Of a stretch of 64,000 nucleotides of DNA, positions 38,123 through 45,108 are shown piece after piece; the first letter of the stretch is position 1; every line of letters starts with the position of its first letter. The notes beneath the pieces were generated by a model. It saw only the letters and a program-made list of their open reading frames with translations. It had not been told where the DNA came from and ran no database searches. The DNA is from DASRDU01 sp035560235. Its GTDB lineage: Bacteria; Acidobacteriota; Blastocatellia; RBC074. The stretch lies in the NCBI GenBank assembly GCA_035560235.1, contig DATMAG010000116.1, positions 124,001 through 188,000 on the forward strand. The letters run 5' to 3'. A program made the position numbers and the translations under genes.

Positions 38123-38128
38123 AGCTTG

Positions 38129-38755
38129 TCACTGACCGCGCTTTTTCATCGCGGCCCGGCTTCCTCCCCAGCGCGTCGGCTGATCGTGCGTCACGCCCAG
38201 GTGATCGAGCAGACGAAAGACAAAATGATTGACCAGCTCATCAATCGTCTGCGGAAAATGATAAAAGCTCGGCATGGCCGGAACGATGCGCACGCCCATG
38301 CGCGCCAGCGTCAGCATGTTTTCCAGGTGAATCGCGTGCAGCGGAGTTTCACGCGGCACCAGAATCAGCGGGCGGCCTTCCTTCATCATCACATCGGCGG
38401 CGCGATGCACCAGATCACGCGCAATGCCCGCCGCAATGCAGGCCAGCGTGCTCATGCTGCACGGCACGATAATCATCGCATCCGACAGGTAAGAGCCGCT
38501 GGCAATCGTCGCGCCAATATCGCTCGCCGGATGCACGATCACCTTTTCAGAATCGCTGCCGAGCAGTTCAGTCACCACACGCCGTTCGGTTCCGGCGACA
38601 TTGAGGCCAAGCTCTTCGCCCACCACGCGCACACCGGCTTTTGACAGCACCAGATCAATCCGTCCGACCTGCGGGCTTTCGTTCAGCCTGCTCAGCAGCC
38701 GCTGTGCATAGATCGAACCGCTCGCTCCGGTGATGCCGACTGTAATTGATTTCAT
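38129..38755 (-). CDS. ubiX: UbiX-family flavin prenyltransferase, 208 aa
   Basis: Makes prenylated FMN, cofactor of UbiD-type decarboxylases. Motifs: ITVGITGASGSIYAQRLL (flavin-binding GASG), IVPCSMSTLACIAAGI with the SMSTL substrate loop, GRPLILVPRETPLHAIHLEN with the RETPL motif and PAMPSFYHFPQTIDEL. In the futalosine pathway a UbiX-type protein, also called MqnP-partner or MqnQ-like, supplies the decarboxylase cofactor. First gene of the minus-strand menaquinone cluster. A divergent overlapping promoter region separates it from larB. Confidence 0.93.
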   Translation of the reverse strand: MKSITVGITGASGSIYAQRLLSRLNESPQVGRIDLVLSKAGVRVVGEELGLNVAGTERRVVTELLGSDSEKVIVHPASDIGATIASGSYLSDAMIIVPCSMSTLACIAAGIARDLVHRAADVMMKEGRPLILVPRETPLHAIHLENMLTLARMGVRIVPAMPSFYHFPQTIDELVNHFVFRLLDHLGVTHDQPTRWGGSRAAMKKRGQ

Positions 38756-38817
38756 GTGTTCCGGCAGAATCTCCGACCTCTTTTCAGATCAGCGCGGCTT
38801 GTGTGAAGTGAGCCGAC

Positions 38818-38847
38818 ACTATAACTTTGCCAAAGCTTGTCAGGCAA
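38818..38847 (-). promoter_or_regulatory. Possible minus-strand promoter for the ubiX-mqn cluster
   Basis: On the minus strand TTGCCT (38842-38847) and TATAGT (38818-38823) are separated by 18 bases, about 60 bases upstream of ubiX. Its -35 box overlaps the plus-strand -35 box of larB. Confidence 0.4.
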
Positions 38848-38866
38848 GCTGCCCGCAGGCTATAAC
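38837..38866 (+). promoter_or_regulatory. Possible sigma-70 promoter for larB
   Basis: TTGTCA (38837-38842) and TATAAC (38861-38866) have an 18-base spacer, about 80 bases upstream of the larB start. It overlaps the divergent promoter above, so one regulator could control both. Confidence 0.5.
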
Positions 38867-38945
38867 CAGTGTGATTATCGGCGCAGTGCGTACCATCTGC
38901 GCGTGGCGATAATTTCACGAAGGATTCACAAACGGACTGTCAGAG

Positions 38946-39692
38946 ATGGATCAGGAAAAGCTCCGGGAACTGCTGCTGGAATTCAGGGAAGGTCGCGCCG
39001 GTCTTGACGAAGCGATTGAACGGCTGCGCCACCTGCCGTATGAAAATCTGGGCTACGCGCACGTTGATCATCACCGCGCCATCAGGCAGGGCTTTCCCGA
39101 AGTGATCTTCGGGCGCGGCAAGACGCCGGAACAGATTGCCGGAATTGCCGGGCGGCTGCTGACCGGCTCACCGAACCTGCTCATCACGCGAACCGACGAA
39201 AAAACTTATGAACAGGTCAGAGCGATTGCCGGTGATGCAGTCTTTCACGAAAGCTGCGGCGCAATCACGGTCACGCGCGATCAGACCATCAGAGGCAAAG
39301 GCCTGATTGCCATCGTCACCGCCGGGACTTCAGATATTCCGGTCGCTGAAGAAGCGGCGATTACCGCCGAAATTATGGGCAACCGGATTGAGCGCCTGTT
39401 TGATGTCGGGGTCGCAGGCATTCATCGCGTACTGAGTCGTCGTGAACTGCTGCAATCGGCGCGCGTCGTGGTCTGTGCGGCAGGGATGGAAGGCGCGCTG
39501 CCTTCGGTTGTTGGCGGGCTGGTCAGCGCGCCGGTCATTGCCGTGCCGACGAGCATTGGTTACGGCGCAAGTTTTGGCGGAGTGGCCGCGCTGCTTGGGA
39601 TGCTCAATTCCTGCGCATCGAACGTGACGGTGGTCAATATTGATAACGGTTTCGGTGCGGGCTTTGTAGCGAGCCTGATCAATCGTGAATAA
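38946..39692 (+). CDS. larB: Nickel-pincer cofactor biosynthesis protein LarB, 248 aa
   Basis: Carboxylates and hydrolyses nicotinic acid adenine dinucleotide in synthesis of the nickel pincer nucleotide (NPN) cofactor of lactate racemase. The family pattern is clear: LPYENLGYAHVDHHRAIRQG and FPEVIFGRGKTPEQ in the N-terminal part, and CGAITVTRD, IVTAGTSDIPVAEEA, DVGVAGIHRV, AGMEGALPSVVGGLVSAPVI and GYGASFGGVAALLGMLNSC in the AIR-carboxylase-like C-terminal part. LarC and LarE are not next to it. It stands alone between the mqn cluster and the CHAD genes. Confidence 0.95.
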   Translation: MDQEKLRELLLEFREGRAGLDEAIERLRHLPYENLGYAHVDHHRAIRQGFPEVIFGRGKTPEQIAGIAGRLLTGSPNLLITRTDEKTYEQVRAIAGDAVFHESCGAITVTRDQTIRGKGLIAIVTAGTSDIPVAEEAAITAEIMGNRIERLFDVGVAGIHRVLSRRELLQSARVVVCAAGMEGALPSVVGGLVSAPVIAVPTSIGYGASFGGVAALLGMLNSCASNVTVVNIDNGFGAGFVASLINRE

Positions 39693-40242
39693 GCTGCGCC
39701 GGTTGTTTTTCAGGCTGGCGCGGATGTGTCACCAGATATTTCAGGGCGCGGCGCAACTTCCGGCTTGAAAGGCCGCGCCAGAGCAGCGTGAATTCAGCGA
39801 GCAGCTTTTCCTGCTTCTGCCGGTAATCCTTCAGCAGATCGGCAATCGCCGCTTCCATCTCATTACTTCTCTCATTATTTTCGGCATGTTCGGCGTGGTT
39901 CTGCCGTCCGGCGTGTCGCGCTTTGAGGCGCGCAAGGTCGGCTTCAATGATGATGCGCTGCGTTTCGTAGTCCTGCATTTCTCCGAGCACATCCTGCAAC
40001 TGCTTCAGCAGATTGAGCAGCAGCGCCAGCCGGTCGGGATAAAGCTCGCGCACTGATTCTGCGCTGTAGCGCAGCCGCTTGCCTGAAATGCGCAGCGCGT
40101 GCAGTTGTTCAGCATCAGGCGTCACGTCCGCATCAGGCCAGCGCGAGAAAAATTCGCGCAGCCGCGTCTGCATAATTCGTCCTGCGGCTTCAGCAACATC
40201 AGCATCCGCTGAAACCTTGCTGACCTTGAAAGCTTTCGCCAT
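39679..40242 (-). CDS. C-terminal half of a split CHAD domain, 187 aa
   Basis: CHAD domains are helical, His-rich and bind polyphosphate; in a normal protein of about 300 residues both halves are in one chain. This gene holds only the second half: LHALRISGKRLRYSAESVRE with the conserved His and basic helix, LLNLLKQLQDVLGEMQDYE, and an Ala/Lys-rich C-terminus. The start is ATG 40242 after AGGAG at good spacing. It lies 22 bases after the first-half gene in a different frame, so the split is translated separately or by a frameshift. It overlaps larB tail-to-tail by 14 bases. Confidence 0.82.
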   Translation of the reverse strand: MAKAFKVSKVSADADVAEAAGRIMQTRLREFFSRWPDADVTPDAEQLHALRISGKRLRYSAESVRELYPDRLALLLNLLKQLQDVLGEMQDYETQRIIIEADLARLKARHAGRQNHAEHAENNERSNEMEAAIADLLKDYRQKQEKLLAEFTLLWRGLSSRKLRRALKYLVTHPRQPEKQPAQLIHD

Positions 40243-40264
40243 CCTCGCTCCTGCCCGTTCAGAC

Positions 40265-40741
40265 TTAATCCGCGGTCTGGCCCCGTGCAGCCATCAGCAA
40301 CGGAAACTGCCGCTTGAAAGCCGCATATTCATCGCCCTGCAAAAACGCGAGCAGTTTGCGCCGCCGCCGCCGCCTGCGCGCCCGCAATCGCCGACTCAGA
40401 CCGCCGACATACTTTTTCTGCTCCGGTGTGAGTCTGTTTTTCTGCTGCTTGAGCGCTTCAAGCATGACATCGAGATCACGCACCGCGCCAAGCACATCTG
40501 CGATCTGTCCAAGCTGCGCCCGCATTGCGCGCCGTCTTTCAGCCTCAAAGCAGACAGCAAAATTGCTGAGCGCCACGCGCAGGCGGCGAACAGCGACGCG
40601 CATATCGTGGACGGCTTCAGCGTCACCGGCCCTCACCATTTCTTCCTGTGAAATGACGTTTTCGTAAAGCCCCTGGCAGACACTCCAGGCCAGCGTCTGC
40701 AGCCCGGGTGGCCGGGATGAATTGTCAGTTTCAGGTGTCAT
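40265..40741 (-). CDS. N-terminal half of a split CHAD domain, 158 aa
   Basis: It holds the first CHAD half: VHDMRVAVRRLRVALSNFAV with the conserved His and Arg residues, LGAVRDLDVMLEALKQQK and a basic KYVGGLSRRLRARRRRRRRK loop that could contact polyphosphate. It ends at 40265 with a stop just before the second-half gene. The start is ATG 40741 (MTPETDNSSRP); an earlier in-frame start at 40924 gives an unrelated-looking N-terminal extension. Together with the next gene it would make an ordinary CHAD protein. Confidence 0.82.
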   Translation of the reverse strand: MTPETDNSSRPPGLQTLAWSVCQGLYENVISQEEMVRAGDAEAVHDMRVAVRRLRVALSNFAVCFEAERRRAMRAQLGQIADVLGAVRDLDVMLEALKQQKNRLTPEQKKYVGGLSRRLRARRRRRRRKLLAFLQGDEYAAFKRQFPLLMAARGQTAD

Positions 40742-41093
40742 GATTCCGAAGCACTGAGCGGCGCTTCGGGATTCTACGGTGCGCTGATCTGAACTCTCAA
40801 GAGAAGCGGAGAGGAGAATTCCGCGAGAGAAAAGAATCTGCCGGGATGGAAAAAAAGGTCTTGGAAGAAAAATCACATTCCGCGTTTTCTTCAAGTGCCA
40901 GCAGGGTCTGCTGGTGTCGAGCAAGTATGCGGAGGTGAATGCCGGTTATCCCCGCTGAAGCTTCTCGATTCGTTCTTTGGCGTGGAGGGACTGGTTGTAC
41001 CCAGTGAGCAGCCGGATCCCTCCCTTCATCATTTTTCTGATATATCTTATTTCTGCTTCACCTTCTGTACAGCTTCCGACCGAGCATTACCCC

Positions 41094-41155
41094 AAAAAAA
41101 CAAAAAAGATGAAAGTCACCAGTGGTCGCCCCGTTGACTACTGATGACTTTCATC
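41094..41155 (-). terminator. Strong rho-independent terminator of the 41-codon gene
   Basis: On the minus strand GATGAAAGTCA pairs perfectly with TGACTTTCATC and the stem extends to about 20 bp with one G-T pair and one mismatch; the loop is AACGGGGC. It is followed by TTTTTTGTTTTTTT (41094-41107). The upstream arm overlaps the last codons and stop of the 41-codon gene. Confidence 0.9.
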
Positions 41156-41241
41156 CTGACCAATGAAACTACTACCGAAAAAGCAAGCGCAGCATACAGG
41201 TCAAATTGCGTTAAAGCAAGTTGAAAAATTTCAGCCAGCAT
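41116..41241 (-). CDS. Hydrophobic 41-residue small protein, unknown function
   Basis: A 41-codon frame on the minus strand, ATG 41241 to TGA 41116, not otherwise annotated. AGAGAGG lies 4 bases upstream as a Shine-Dalgarno sequence. The peptide starts MLAEIFQLALTQFDLYAA, has a hydrophobic core (about residues 15-28, LYAALAFSVVVSLV), then R29 and K31 and ends QRGDHW. It could be a single-pass small membrane protein or a type I toxin. The transcript appears complete: a near-consensus promoter upstream and a terminator overlapping its end. Its start codon lies inside a predicted stem with the leader. I do not recognise a family; codon use is plausible and no other start competes. Confidence 0.6.
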   Translation of the reverse strand: MLAEIFQLALTQFDLYAALAFSVVVSLVRMKVISSQRGDHW

Positions 41242-41299
41242 TTAACCTCTCTAGTTCACGGCAGTTTTAGCTGCCGTGAACTCAGCCAGCGTTAAACGC
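41238..41299 (-). promoter_or_regulatory. Leader hairpin covering the start codon of the 41-codon gene
   Basis: In the minus-strand RNA, GCGTTTAAC (41291-41299) can pair over 9 bp with GTTAAATGC (41238-41246), which contains the AUG. Between them a perfect 12-bp stem AGTTCACGGCAG/CTGCCGTGAACT with a 6-base loop forms, and the Shine-Dalgarno AGAGAGG lies in the internal loop. The flanks CTGGCTGA recur as a direct repeat on both sides. Confidence 0.55.
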
Positions 41300-41363
41300 A
41301 CTTTTCAGCAGTTTCGAATCAGAGCCGGTAACAAGCTGTTTTTCCAGTGTTTTGCAGCGGCAG

Positions 41364-41413
41364 GTCAGGTTGACCGTTGATTATATCTCCTTACCCCATC
41401 CGGTCAATCTGAC
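41364..41413 (-). promoter_or_regulatory. Near-consensus sigma-70 promoter within an inverted repeat
   Basis: Minus-strand TTGACC (41402-41407) and TATAAT (41380-41385) are separated by 16 bases; predicted start of transcription near 41373. The promoter sits between two 13-base inverted arms, GTCAGATTGACCG and CGGTCAACCTGAC (12 of 13 matching), so it may be bound by a dimeric repressor overlapping the -35 box and the start site. It is the strongest promoter match in the window apart from that of hsp20. Confidence 0.7.
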
Positions 41414-41484
41414 GCGCCTGATGAAATTATCTGACGATTCTTCAGCCTGATCCCGCCTGTTTTATGCTTCCTGTCTTCCCTGCA

Positions 41485-41490
41485 TATAAT
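41485..41490 (+). promoter_or_regulatory. Possible -10 box for dprA
   Basis: TATAAT lies 22 bases upstream of the dprA start, with a weak TTTATG 18 bases further up. A GGAG Shine-Dalgarno is at about 41498-41501. The leader would be short. Confidence 0.4.
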
Positions 41491-41511
41491 TACGTGCGGA
41501 GATAAACAGCC

Positions 41512-42651
41512 ATGCGCACAGACCTTGCAGACTGGATTGCCCTCAATATGGTTCGCCGGATCGGACCGCGAACGGCCAACCTGCTGCTTGATTCATTCGG
41601 GCCACCAGCCAGCGTTTTCGCTGCCTCGCGTCACGACCTGATCTCTGCCGGGCTGAAGCCGGACACGATCAGTGAGTTGCACTCTTCCGGAATTCTCGAT
41701 AAAGCCAATGCCGAGATCGAGCGGCTCGATCAGATTGGCGCACGGGTAGTGACGATTGAGGATGATGATTATCCGCCGCTGCTGCGCGAAATTTATGATC
41801 CGCCCATTGTGCTTTACGTCCGTGGCGATCTGCGCGTAGCCTGCGAGCGGCCCTGTCTGGCGGTAGTCGGATCGCGGCGTTGCTCGACATACGGCATCAA
41901 CGCTTCCCAGAGTCTGGCGCGCGCCCTGGCTGAACAGGGAATTGTGATCGTCTCCGGTCTGGCGCGGGGCATTGACGCAGCGGCGCATCGCGGTGCGCTT
42001 GAGGTTCAGGGAGTGACCATCGGCGTGATCGGAACAGGGCTTGATGTTACCTATCCGAAGGAGCACGCCAGACTGACTGAGGAGATCATCGCCAGCGGCA
42101 CGGTCATTACTGAATTCCCGCTTGGCACTCCGCCGCTCGCTCAGAATTTTCCCTATCGCAATCGCATCCTCAGCGGCCTCTGTTTCGGCGTGCTGATTGT
42201 TGAGGCAGCCGAACACAGTGGTTCGCTCATTACGGCGCGGATGGCCTATGAGCAGGGGCGCGAAGTCTTCGCCGTTCCCGGCAACATCACCTCACAGACT
42301 TCATTCGGCCCCAATTATCTGATCAAGGATGGCGCCAAACTGGTGCAGCACTGGCGCGATATTCTCGAAGAGCTGCCGCGCGAGTGGAAGGAAAGGATCT
42401 GTGTCAGGCCGGTGGCCGAAGAAAGGAAAAGCGCCGACACCGAACTTCAGCCCGCCTTTGAGGCCGTTGCCCTCACCGAAACTGAGCAGCTGGTGCTGGA
42501 TCTGCTTTCGCCTGATGTCTCATCGCACATTGACCAGCTGCTGATGGCGAGCGGGCTGAAATCAGCAGATCTGATGAATGCGTTGCTTGGGCTGGAAATG
42601 AAAGATAGAATCAGACAGCTTCCGGGCAAGAGTTTCGTCAGAAGGCTGTAG
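41512..42651 (+). CDS. dprA: DNA processing protein DprA/Smf, 379 aa
   Basis: Loads RecA on incoming single-stranded DNA in natural transformation; widely conserved also in non-competent bacteria. The order is N-terminal helix-hairpin-helix-like region (MVRRIGPRTANLLLDSFG), extended Rossmann fold with VVGSRRCSTYGINASQSLA, VSGLARGIDAAAHRGAL, GVIGTGLDVTYPKEHARL, ITEFPLGTPPLAQNFPYRNR and VEAAEHSGSLITARMAYEQG, and a C-terminal winged-helix-like region (about 320-379). The start is ATG 41512, with GGAGA upstream. It is divergent from the small hydrophobic-protein gene. Confidence 0.95.
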   Translation: MRTDLADWIALNMVRRIGPRTANLLLDSFGPPASVFAASRHDLISAGLKPDTISELHSSGILDKANAEIERLDQIGARVVTIEDDDYPPLLREIYDPPIVLYVRGDLRVACERPCLAVVGSRRCSTYGINASQSLARALAEQGIVIVSGLARGIDAAAHRGALEVQGVTIGVIGTGLDVTYPKEHARLTEEIIASGTVITEFPLGTPPLAQNFPYRNRILSGLCFGVLIVEAAEHSGSLITARMAYEQGREVFAVPGNITSQTSFGPNYLIKDGAKLVQHWRDILEELPREWKERICVRPVAEERKSADTELQPAFEAVALTETEQLVLDLLSPDVSSHIDQLLMASGLKSADLMNALLGLEMKDRIRQLPGKSFVRRL

Positions 42652-42718
42652 GCCGGAAACACCGCTCCTGCCCCGATGCCGGGTTGGTCATAATTCCTGC
42701 AGCAAGAGATCAGAGAAG

Positions 42719-43378
42719 ATGTTCGAGTGGCTCAAGCAGTGGTTTCTGAGTATTACGAGCCAGGTGTTACTGATGCCTGTTTATCTGGCGGCTCCGATGA
42801 TGATCATTGTCGGAGCGCTGGATTCCTCACTGCTCTCACTGCCTGAGGTCAATGACTACATCACCATTTACCGCGTTGCGCACGATCCGGGTGAGGTCTG
42901 GTACTTTCCGCTCTTCCCGGCTGCCGGGTCAGTCATCGGCTGTCTGGTCCTTTACAGCATCGCCCGGCGGGGCGAGGAGTTCATCAAAAGACGCTTTCAT
43001 CCCGCGCATCTGGACCGGGTGCAGGAACTTTATCGCCGGTGGGGCTTGTTTGTGCTGGTCATTCCGGCGCTCCTGCCGCCGCCAATGCCGTTCAAAATTT
43101 TCGTCGTGACCGCCGGGGCTATGGATTACCCGCGAGGCAGGTTTGCCCTGACGGTGATGATCGCGCGAACAGTCCGCTATTACTTCTGGGGGATTGCCGC
43201 CTGGATCTGGCGCGAGGAGGTGCTGAAGGCCCTCAAGTTTCTCGAGGAGAATTTCTTCACGGTGCTGGGGGCGCTTCTCGGGCTGATCGTGCTGTTCTTT
43301 CTGATTCGCTGGGTGGTGCTGGCGCTCAGGCCCCGCTCACCCAAACCTGGCAGCACCGAGGCTTCATATACTGACTGA
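42719..43378 (+). CDS. DedA/VTT-domain membrane protein, 219 aa
   Basis: SNARE-associated (VTT/DedA) family, proposed to flip or transport polyprenyl phosphate or phospholipid. Sequence includes GALDSSLLSLPEVNDY, the FPLFPAAGSVIGCLVLYSIAR segment, and LPPPMPFKIFVVTAGAMDY with the Pro-rich re-entrant loop usual in the family; four to five hydrophobic segments. It is followed by a paralogue 43 bases downstream, likely the same operon. Genes like this are often involved in membrane stress resistance. Confidence 0.85.
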   Translation: MFEWLKQWFLSITSQVLLMPVYLAAPMMIIVGALDSSLLSLPEVNDYITIYRVAHDPGEVWYFPLFPAAGSVIGCLVLYSIARRGEEFIKRRFHPAHLDRVQELYRRWGLFVLVIPALLPPPMPFKIFVVTAGAMDYPRGRFALTVMIARTVRYYFWGIAAWIWREEVLKALKFLEENFFTVLGALLGLIVLFFLIRWVVLALRPRSPKPGSTEASYTD

Positions 43379-43420
43379 AAAGAATCGAAAATACTTTTAC
43401 TCTGGAGAACCCGTTCATCA

Positions 43421-44044
43421 ATGAAAGGCTTTTTCCTCAAAATCAAAAACTGGCTGATTGGCTTTGGAGCATTCGGAGTTTTCGGCATTGCGCTGCTTGA
43501 TGCGGCGCTGATTCCGATTCCGGGCGGGCCGGATGCGGTCGTCATGACGCTCTCGCATCTGAATCACGCGATGATGCCGGTTTATGTGCTGGCCGCCGTG
43601 CTGGGTTCGACGCTCGGCTGTCTGGTTCCGTACTGGATCGGGCGGGCGAGCGGAGAGGCAGCGTTGCGCAATTTCAGCGCCGAAAAACGCGAGCGCGCCA
43701 ACCGGCTGATTGCCCGGTATGATGTCTGGGCCATGCTGGTCGGCGCAGTCCTGCCGCCGCCTTTTCCCCTGAAAGTCTTCCTGATTACAGCCGGCGTCTT
43801 TCGGATGAATCTCTGGCGATTTCTGATCGCGCTGGGTGCCGGCCGCAGTCTCAGATTCGTGCTGGAGGGAGTGCTGGCTGTCCGGTACGGTGATCAGGCG
43901 ATGGAGATTTTCAGGCACCACTACCCCAAAATCGGGCTGGGCATTGCAGCGGCGATCATCGTGATCTTCATCATCAACACGCTGCTCAGACGCAGGCAGA
44001 GGGGCGAGGATATCTCTGACGGCGATTTGCGCACGGCTGAGTAG
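43421..44044 (+). CDS. DedA/VTT-domain membrane protein, second copy, 207 aa
   Basis: Second VTT protein, with GIALLDAALIPIPGGPDAVV, AVLGSTLGCLVPYWIGRASG and LPPPFPLKVFLITAGVFRM aligning with the upstream copy. The tail ends with basic RRRQRGED. Tandem paralogues of this type could form a heteromer or act on different polyprenyl phosphates. The gene is convergent to hpnA, with only 8 bases between stops and no clear terminator. Confidence 0.85.
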   Translation: MKGFFLKIKNWLIGFGAFGVFGIALLDAALIPIPGGPDAVVMTLSHLNHAMMPVYVLAAVLGSTLGCLVPYWIGRASGEAALRNFSAEKRERANRLIARYDVWAMLVGAVLPPPFPLKVFLITAGVFRMNLWRFLIALGAGRSLRFVLEGVLAVRYGDQAMEIFRHHYPKIGLGIAAAIIVIFIINTLLRRRQRGEDISDGDLRTAE

Positions 44045-44052
44045 ATCGCTCT

Positions 44053-45039
44053 TCAGACATATCCGTTCTGCTCAAACCACTGCACGGCCCTTTCGAGCGC
44101 ACCTTCGACCGGGCTTTGCGGCAAGCCGAGTTCACGCACGGCCTTCGACGAGTCGTAATACATCGCGTGCCGGGACATCTGCACCGAGTAAAATGATACC
44201 TGCGGCGTTTTGCCGAACCAGCGCGCCAGAATCATTTCATCAACGAAGGCTGCCATCAGCGGCAGGATGTGCGGCACGGCGTGTCGCGGCGCTTTTTTGC
44301 CCGTGATGGCTGCGAGCATTTCCAGCATCTCCTTCAGCGTGATATTGCGATTGCCCAGAATGTAGCGCTCGCCGGTACGGCCTTTCCGCCAGGCCAGAAT
44401 GTGACCGCGCGCGACATCGGCCACATCAATCAGATTGAGTCCGGTGTGGACATAGGCGGGCATGCGATTCTGCAAAAACCGCAGAATGATTTCACCGGTC
44501 GGCGTCGGCTTGAGGTCATAAGGACCAACCGGAGTCGAAGGATTGACGATGACTGCATCCAGCCCCTCCCTGACTGCTTCACGCACAGCCTCTTCAGCCA
44601 GGAACTTCGATTTCTTGTAATCGCTGACCAGTTCGTCAGGGCTGGTTGTCGTCTCTTCAGTGCCGAGTGTTCCGGCTGGCGGAACTCCGATTGCGGCCAC
44701 CGAGCTGGTATGAATGAGGCGGCGCACTCCGGCTGTGCGCGCGGCTTTCAGCAGGTTCTTTGTGCCTTCAACATTGACGCGATAAATCGACTCACGATCC
44801 CGCGTCCATAAAGAGTAATGGGCTGCGACATGGAAAACCACATCGCAGCCCGCAACCTGCTCAGCCAGATGGACAGGATCAGCCAGCGAACCTTCAATCA
44901 GTTCAATGGGCAGGCCCGCCAGATTGCGCAGATCACTCTCCGCCCTCACCAGTCCCCTGACCTCAACCCCTTCAGTCAGCAGTTCCCGCACCAGGTTGCC
45001 GCCGATGAATCCGGTCCCGCCCGTGACAAACGCGCGCAT
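44053..45039 (-). CDS. hpnA: Hopanoid-associated sugar epimerase, 328 aa
   Basis: NAD-dependent SDR-type epimerase of the HpnA family, often in hopanoid gene clusters. Rossmann motif VTGGTGFIGGNLVREL at the N-terminus, SDYKKSKFLAEEAVRE with the active-site YxxxK, and the characteristic VNPSTPVGPYDLKPTPTGEI and AYVHTGLNLIDVADVARGHI. ATG 45039 is used; an alternative TTG at 45057 adds six residues. The last gene of the minus-strand cluster after yjbQ. Its substrate is not proven for this family. Confidence 0.9.
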   Translation of the reverse strand: MRAFVTGGTGFIGGNLVRELLTEGVEVRGLVRAESDLRNLAGLPIELIEGSLADPVHLAEQVAGCDVVFHVAAHYSLWTRDRESIYRVNVEGTKNLLKAARTAGVRRLIHTSSVAAIGVPPAGTLGTEETTTSPDELVSDYKKSKFLAEEAVREAVREGLDAVIVNPSTPVGPYDLKPTPTGEIILRFLQNRMPAYVHTGLNLIDVADVARGHILAWRKGRTGERYILGNRNITLKEMLEMLAAITGKKAPRHAVPHILPLMAAFVDEMILARWFGKTPQVSFYSVQMSRHAMYYDSSKAVRELGLPQSPVEGALERAVQWFEQNGYV

Positions 45040-45108
45040 AGAATCAGTGGCCGGCAACCGGCAGGCAGTGAAAAACAGAGACTCCTGCCCGTCGCCGACG
45101 GCTGGTGC

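Noticed and set aside
40895..41137. Plus-strand 80-codon frame in the gap before dprA
   Set aside because: It runs across the terminator hairpin and A-run of the minus-strand unit, with no ribosome binding site.
41116..41154. 12-codon frame MKVISSQRGDHW inside the terminator as a separate leader peptide
   Set aside because: It is the in-frame end of the longer 41-codon ORF, which has the better ribosome binding site.
41308..41325. TTTCGAATC resembling a tRNA T-loop
   Set aside because: No acceptor or anticodon arm is found around it; the surrounding sequence belongs to the small-gene leader.
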